In this document: piece by piece, positions 6,166-7,789 of the stretch
Layout of the letters: the number at the start of each line of letters is the position of its first letter
Numbering within the stretch: position 1 is the first letter of the stretch
Source of the DNA: Nitrososphaeraceae archaeon
GTDB taxonomy: Archaea; Thermoproteota; Nitrososphaeria; Nitrososphaerales; Nitrososphaeraceae
Length of the DNA: 7,789 bases
NCBI GenBank assembly: GCA_030038695.1
Contig: JASHSN010000056.1
Coordinates: 1-7,789, forward strand
Direction of reading: 5' to 3'
Program-made: the position numbers and the translations under genes
The notes under the pieces: generated by a model
Told to the model about the DNA's origin: nothing
Seen by the model: the letters and a program-made list of their open reading frames with translations, nothing else
The model's database searches: none

Positions 6166-6603
6166 TTGGAAGACTCACATACTGGTGAACATCGTGGTAG
6201 TTACGGAAGCAGCGGTGGTGGAGGATATGGTGGGGGGAGAGGATATGGTGGAGATTACGGTGGCAGAGGACGTGGCGGGTATGGAGGCGCTAGGCCATTC
6301 AGACCAACCCCAGTCAAGGTAGGTGAAGAATTTGATGTCAAGATCGAATCAATGAGTAAAAGAGGAGACGCAGGTGTAGCGAAGGTAGAAGGACTAGTTA
6401 TCTTTATTGCAGGTACAAAAGTAGGCGATAGTGTAAAGATCAGAATAACGAAAGTGGGAAGAGGATATGCTACAGCAGAGATTGCCCCCACTTCACAGAA
6501 GCAAAGCGAGCATTCAGGAGTGGACTCCGCTAGATCGGCAACACAAGGCCAAGAAGAATATAATCACTTAAGCACCCATGAGGGAGCTAGCGAAGAAGAA
6601 TAG
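6166..6603 (+). CDS. TRAM-domain RNA-binding protein with Gly/Arg/Tyr-rich N-terminus
   Basis: The 145-residue protein has three parts. Residues 11-43 are a GGYGG/RGG-type low-complexity segment (Gly with Arg and Tyr). Residues about 47-107 are a TRAM domain (PVKVGEEFDVKIESMSKRG, then GVAKVEGLVIFI, GTKVGDSVKIRI and GRGYATAEI), a small OB-like beta-barrel that binds RNA. Residues 108-145 are a polar tail ending in EEE. Stand-alone archaeal TRAM proteins act as RNA chaperones, some cold-responsive; RGG segments elsewhere add RNA affinity and promote phase separation. The start is TTG: the frame is closed by TGA at 6157-6159 and no ATG or GTG precedes the Gly-rich segment. The TATA-like box 23 bases upstream implies a leaderless TTG start, which is unusual. 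The gene is divergent from the aCPSF1-family gene, so coordinated RNA-related expression is possible. Confidence 0.85.
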   Translation: MEDSHTGEHRGSYGSSGGGGYGGGRGYGGDYGGRGRGGYGGARPFRPTPVKVGEEFDVKIESMSKRGDAGVAKVEGLVIFIAGTKVGDSVKIRITKVGRGYATAEIAPTSQKQSEHSGVDSARSATQGQEEYNHLSTHEGASEEE

Positions 6604-6643
6604 ATGTAGTAGTGTCTAGATCTAGAAGAAGCTAATCACTTAA
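6552..6643 (+). repeat. 20-bp direct repeat straddling the TRAM stop codon
   Basis: Positions 6552-6571 and 6624-6643 match at 18 of 20 bases; both begin AGAAGAA and end TAATCACTTAA, 72 bases (24 codons) apart. In the TRAM frame they read EEYNHL before the stop and EEANHL after it. The flanks do not match. Confidence 0.8.
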
Positions 6644-6753
6644 AATCACATACTTATCCAAATTTAATTTTGCCTAATTCAGATCCGAATTTTTTTGATA
6701 GCTCAATAGAAGAGCCGGGCGTTATTGACATTATTGCATAATAGACTTCCTAT

Positions 6754-6903
6754 ATGCGTTTGAACAAGCAGCTAAAAAAAGTAACAATGAAGAGATCGTG
6801 TCCCTCATGTTTCCAAATATTCATTACAGATGATTACGGTGATTATGTTTGTCAAATGAACGAAAACAAAATCCCGTGGACCAAATCTGAATCTAGAAAG
6901 TAG
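6754..6903 (+). CDS. Possible small Cys-containing protein, 49 codons
   Basis: The frame opens after a TAG at 6742 with ATG at 6754; a second in-frame ATG is at 6787, giving 49 or 38 residues. The 38-residue version begins MKRSCPSCFQIF and continues with DDYGDYVCQMNENKIPWTK. A CxxC pair followed about 16 residues later by VC recalls one and a half knuckles of a small zinc ribbon, but the expected fourth Cys is missing. TATATG at 6751-6756 could be a promoter element for the 6787 start. The basic tail and IPWTK give it a protein-like look. I do not recognise the family, and a chance ORF is possible; an antisense ORF overlaps it but has no recognisable features. Confidence 0.4.
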   Translation: MRLNKQLKKVTMKRSCPSCFQIFITDDYGDYVCQMNENKIPWTKSESRK

Positions 6904-6915
6904 AGTATACCTTAA

Positions 6916-6927
6916 TGGGCCGGCCCA
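6916..6927. repeat. 12-bp GC-rich perfect palindrome
   Basis: TGGGCCGGCCCA is a perfect palindrome just after the small ORF stop, in otherwise AT-rich DNA. It could be a protein-binding site; with no spacer it is a poor RNA hairpin. Confidence 0.6.
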
Positions 6928-7024
6928 AGCAGAGATCTCTTGCATATAATTTAGTATAGCTTGAAATATAGTTTGCCACGAGTTAAAGACGGTCAAAACT
7001 CTAAAAAGAGAGATTAGAGATCGT

Positions 7025-7092
7025 GCTTAAGTAATGTTATTTCAGATAAACTAGCTTTAGTAAGCAAGATTAAATACATCTCCTACTTAAGC
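7025..7092. repeat. 9-bp inverted repeat flanking the egsA promoter
   Basis: GCTTAAGTA (7025-7033) and TACTTAAGC (7084-7092) are exact reverse complements separated by 50 bases that contain the TATA-like box. Each arm includes the self-palindrome CTTAAG, so the arms may be two copies of one site. Function unknown. Confidence 0.45.
7069..7076 (+). promoter_or_regulatory. TATA-like box of egsA
   Basis: ATTAAATA is centred about 52 bases before the ATG at 7125, which predicts transcription start near 7098-7101 and a leader of about 25 bases. An in-frame TTG sits at 7101, so a leaderless start there cannot be excluded. Confidence 0.45.
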
Positions 7093-7124
7093 TTGATGCC
7101 TTGATCTCACCTCCTACCCATTTG

Positions 7125-7789
7125 ATGGAATTACCCAGAAAGATTTTGATCGGCGATGGCGTCATTTCCAGCCTTGGTGAGTTCGTCAGGGATATCGGTT
7201 ATGCAGCATCTAAGGTCGCCTTTGTAACAGGCAATACAGTAAAAAAAAGAGCAAGTGGTTACTGTAAATCTTCATTTGAAGCAATGACGATAGACGACAC
7301 CTGGTACGTTGTAGTTGATTCATCGATGACTTCTGTAAATAAGTTAAAAAAATCACTTGCAAAGAATGTGCCAGATTTCATTATAGGATTTGGAGGAGGA
7401 CGTTCAGTCGATGTGGCCAAAATGACTGCATTTCAGATAAATAAACCATTTATAAGTGTTCCTACATCAGCTTCACATGATGGAATTTCAAGTCCATTCG
7501 TGTCCATAAGGGGCTCCAAAAAACCATATACAGTAAAAGCAAATACTCCATTAGGGGTTTTAGCCGATACCACTTTGCTTGCTGAAGCACCAGTCCGCTT
7601 AATGGCAAGCGGGTGTGGTGACCTTGTTGCGAAGATTACTGCGGTCAAGGATTGGGAACTTGCAAGAGATGAGAAAAATGAATATTTTGGAAGCTACGCA
7701 GCTAACCTGGCATATATGAGTGCAAAAATTATATTAAATGAATCGAAAAAATTTCGGGTCAGGAGTAAATCAGGAATTCGTATCGTTGT
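7125..7789 (+). CDS. egsA: sn-Glycerol-1-phosphate dehydrogenase, N-terminal part (cut by window end)
   Basis: This enzyme reduces dihydroxyacetone phosphate to sn-glycerol-1-phosphate with NAD(P)H, the committed step that fixes archaeal lipid stereochemistry. The frame runs to the window edge without a stop: 221 complete codons of the roughly 340-350 usual for the family. It starts MELPRKILIGDG, a typical N-terminus. GFGGGRSVDVAK (88-99) is the dinucleotide-binding Gly-rich loop, VPTSASHDGISSP (112-124) lies by the substrate site, and GCGDLVAKITAVKDW (163-177) carries D166, expected to be a metal ligand. The remaining metal-binding His residues lie beyond the edge. The ATG at 7125 is preferred because MELPR matches homologues, although the frame is open upstream with TTG at 7101 and 7122. 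No Shine-Dalgarno is visible. The gene appears intact as far as seen. Confidence 0.95.
   Translation, partial: MELPRKILIGDGVISSLGEFVRDIGYAASKVAFVTGNTVKKRASGYCKSSFEAMTIDDTWYVVVDSSMTSVNKLKKSLAKNVPDFIIGFGGGRSVDVAKMTAFQINKPFISVPTSASHDGISSPFVSIRGSKKPYTVKANTPLGVLADTTLLAEAPVRLMASGCGDLVAKITAVKDWELARDEKNEYFGSYAANLAYMSAKIILNESKKFRVRSKSGIRIV

Larger units (their letters stand above)
6604..7124. other. 521-base gene-poor stretch between the TRAM gene and egsA
   Basis: Apart from one possible small ORF (6754-6903) I find no convincing gene. After the TRAM stop (TAG 6601) the same frame has ATG and two more TAG codons, then stays open from 6613 to TAA at 6739 (42 codons, no start codon at its head). Other contents are a 12-bp GC-rich palindrome, a 9-bp inverted repeat and the egsA TATA-like box. 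No tRNA or recognisable stable RNA was seen by eye. Confidence 0.6.

Noticed and set aside
6601..6612. Readthrough of the TAG codons after the TRAM gene (for example as pyrrolysine)
   Set aside because: No pyl gene or insertion signal is visible and three TAGs in four codons argue against decoding; an ordinary stop is simpler.
6805..6996. 63-codon minus-strand ORF
   Set aside because: Overlaps the Cys-containing small ORF, has no motif I recognise and no convincing promoter. It cannot be fully excluded.
7125..7789. egsA as a truncated pseudogene
   Set aside because: The frame is clean to the last base and all expected N-terminal motifs are present; it is cut only by the window edge.

Overview
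The window is from an archaeon, most likely a member of the Nitrososphaeria (Thaumarchaeota). It carries archaeal-type DnaG, a CTP-dependent riboflavin kinase, an archaeal FAD synthetase, SepF, an aCPSF1-type KH/metallo-beta-lactamase/beta-CASP nuclease, a TRAM-domain protein and sn-glycerol-1-phosphate dehydrogenase, the enzyme that sets archaeal lipid stereochemistry. The DNA is AT-rich. Shine-Dalgarno sequences are largely absent, and TATA-like boxes lie about 25-50 bases before start codons, as expected for short-leader or leaderless archaeal transcripts. The Nitrososphaeria assignment rests on remembered family resemblance (SepF, winged-helix RibL), not on a search.

Layout. (1) Positions 2-1692, plus strand: the 3' part of dnaG, then ribK five bases later, probably one transcript. 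(2) Positions 1783-2409, minus strand: ribL, convergent with ribK. A 26-bp tandem repeat fills much of the gap and runs into the end of ribL. (3) Positions 2646-4058, plus strand: a MnmA-like PP-loop ATPase, then a minimal sepF. (4) Positions 4096-5985, minus strand: an aCPSF1-family gene convergent with sepF. (5) Positions 6166-6603, plus strand: a Gly/Arg-rich TRAM protein divergent from the aCPSF1 gene, with a TTG start. (6) Positions 6604-7124: a gene-poor stretch with one possible 49-codon Cys-containing ORF, a short direct repeat, a GC-rich palindrome and the egsA promoter. (7) Positions 7125-7789: the first 221 codons of egsA, cut by the window end.

Functional themes. RibK and RibL together convert riboflavin to FMN and then FAD, and both carry N-terminal winged-helix-like domains. 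DnaG (an archaeal exosome component), the aCPSF1-type nuclease and the TRAM protein all belong to RNA metabolism, and the PP-loop protein probably modifies RNA. The remainder is housekeeping (SepF division protein, EgsA lipid synthesis).

I see no mobile element, CRISPR array, defence island or rRNA/tRNA gene, and no obvious undescribed multi-gene system. The best leads are protein-level: an aCPSF1-family protein that keeps every metal ligand but departs from consensus at several beta-CASP positions and in the KH loop, the RGG-TRAM fusion, and the unassigned PP-loop enzyme.
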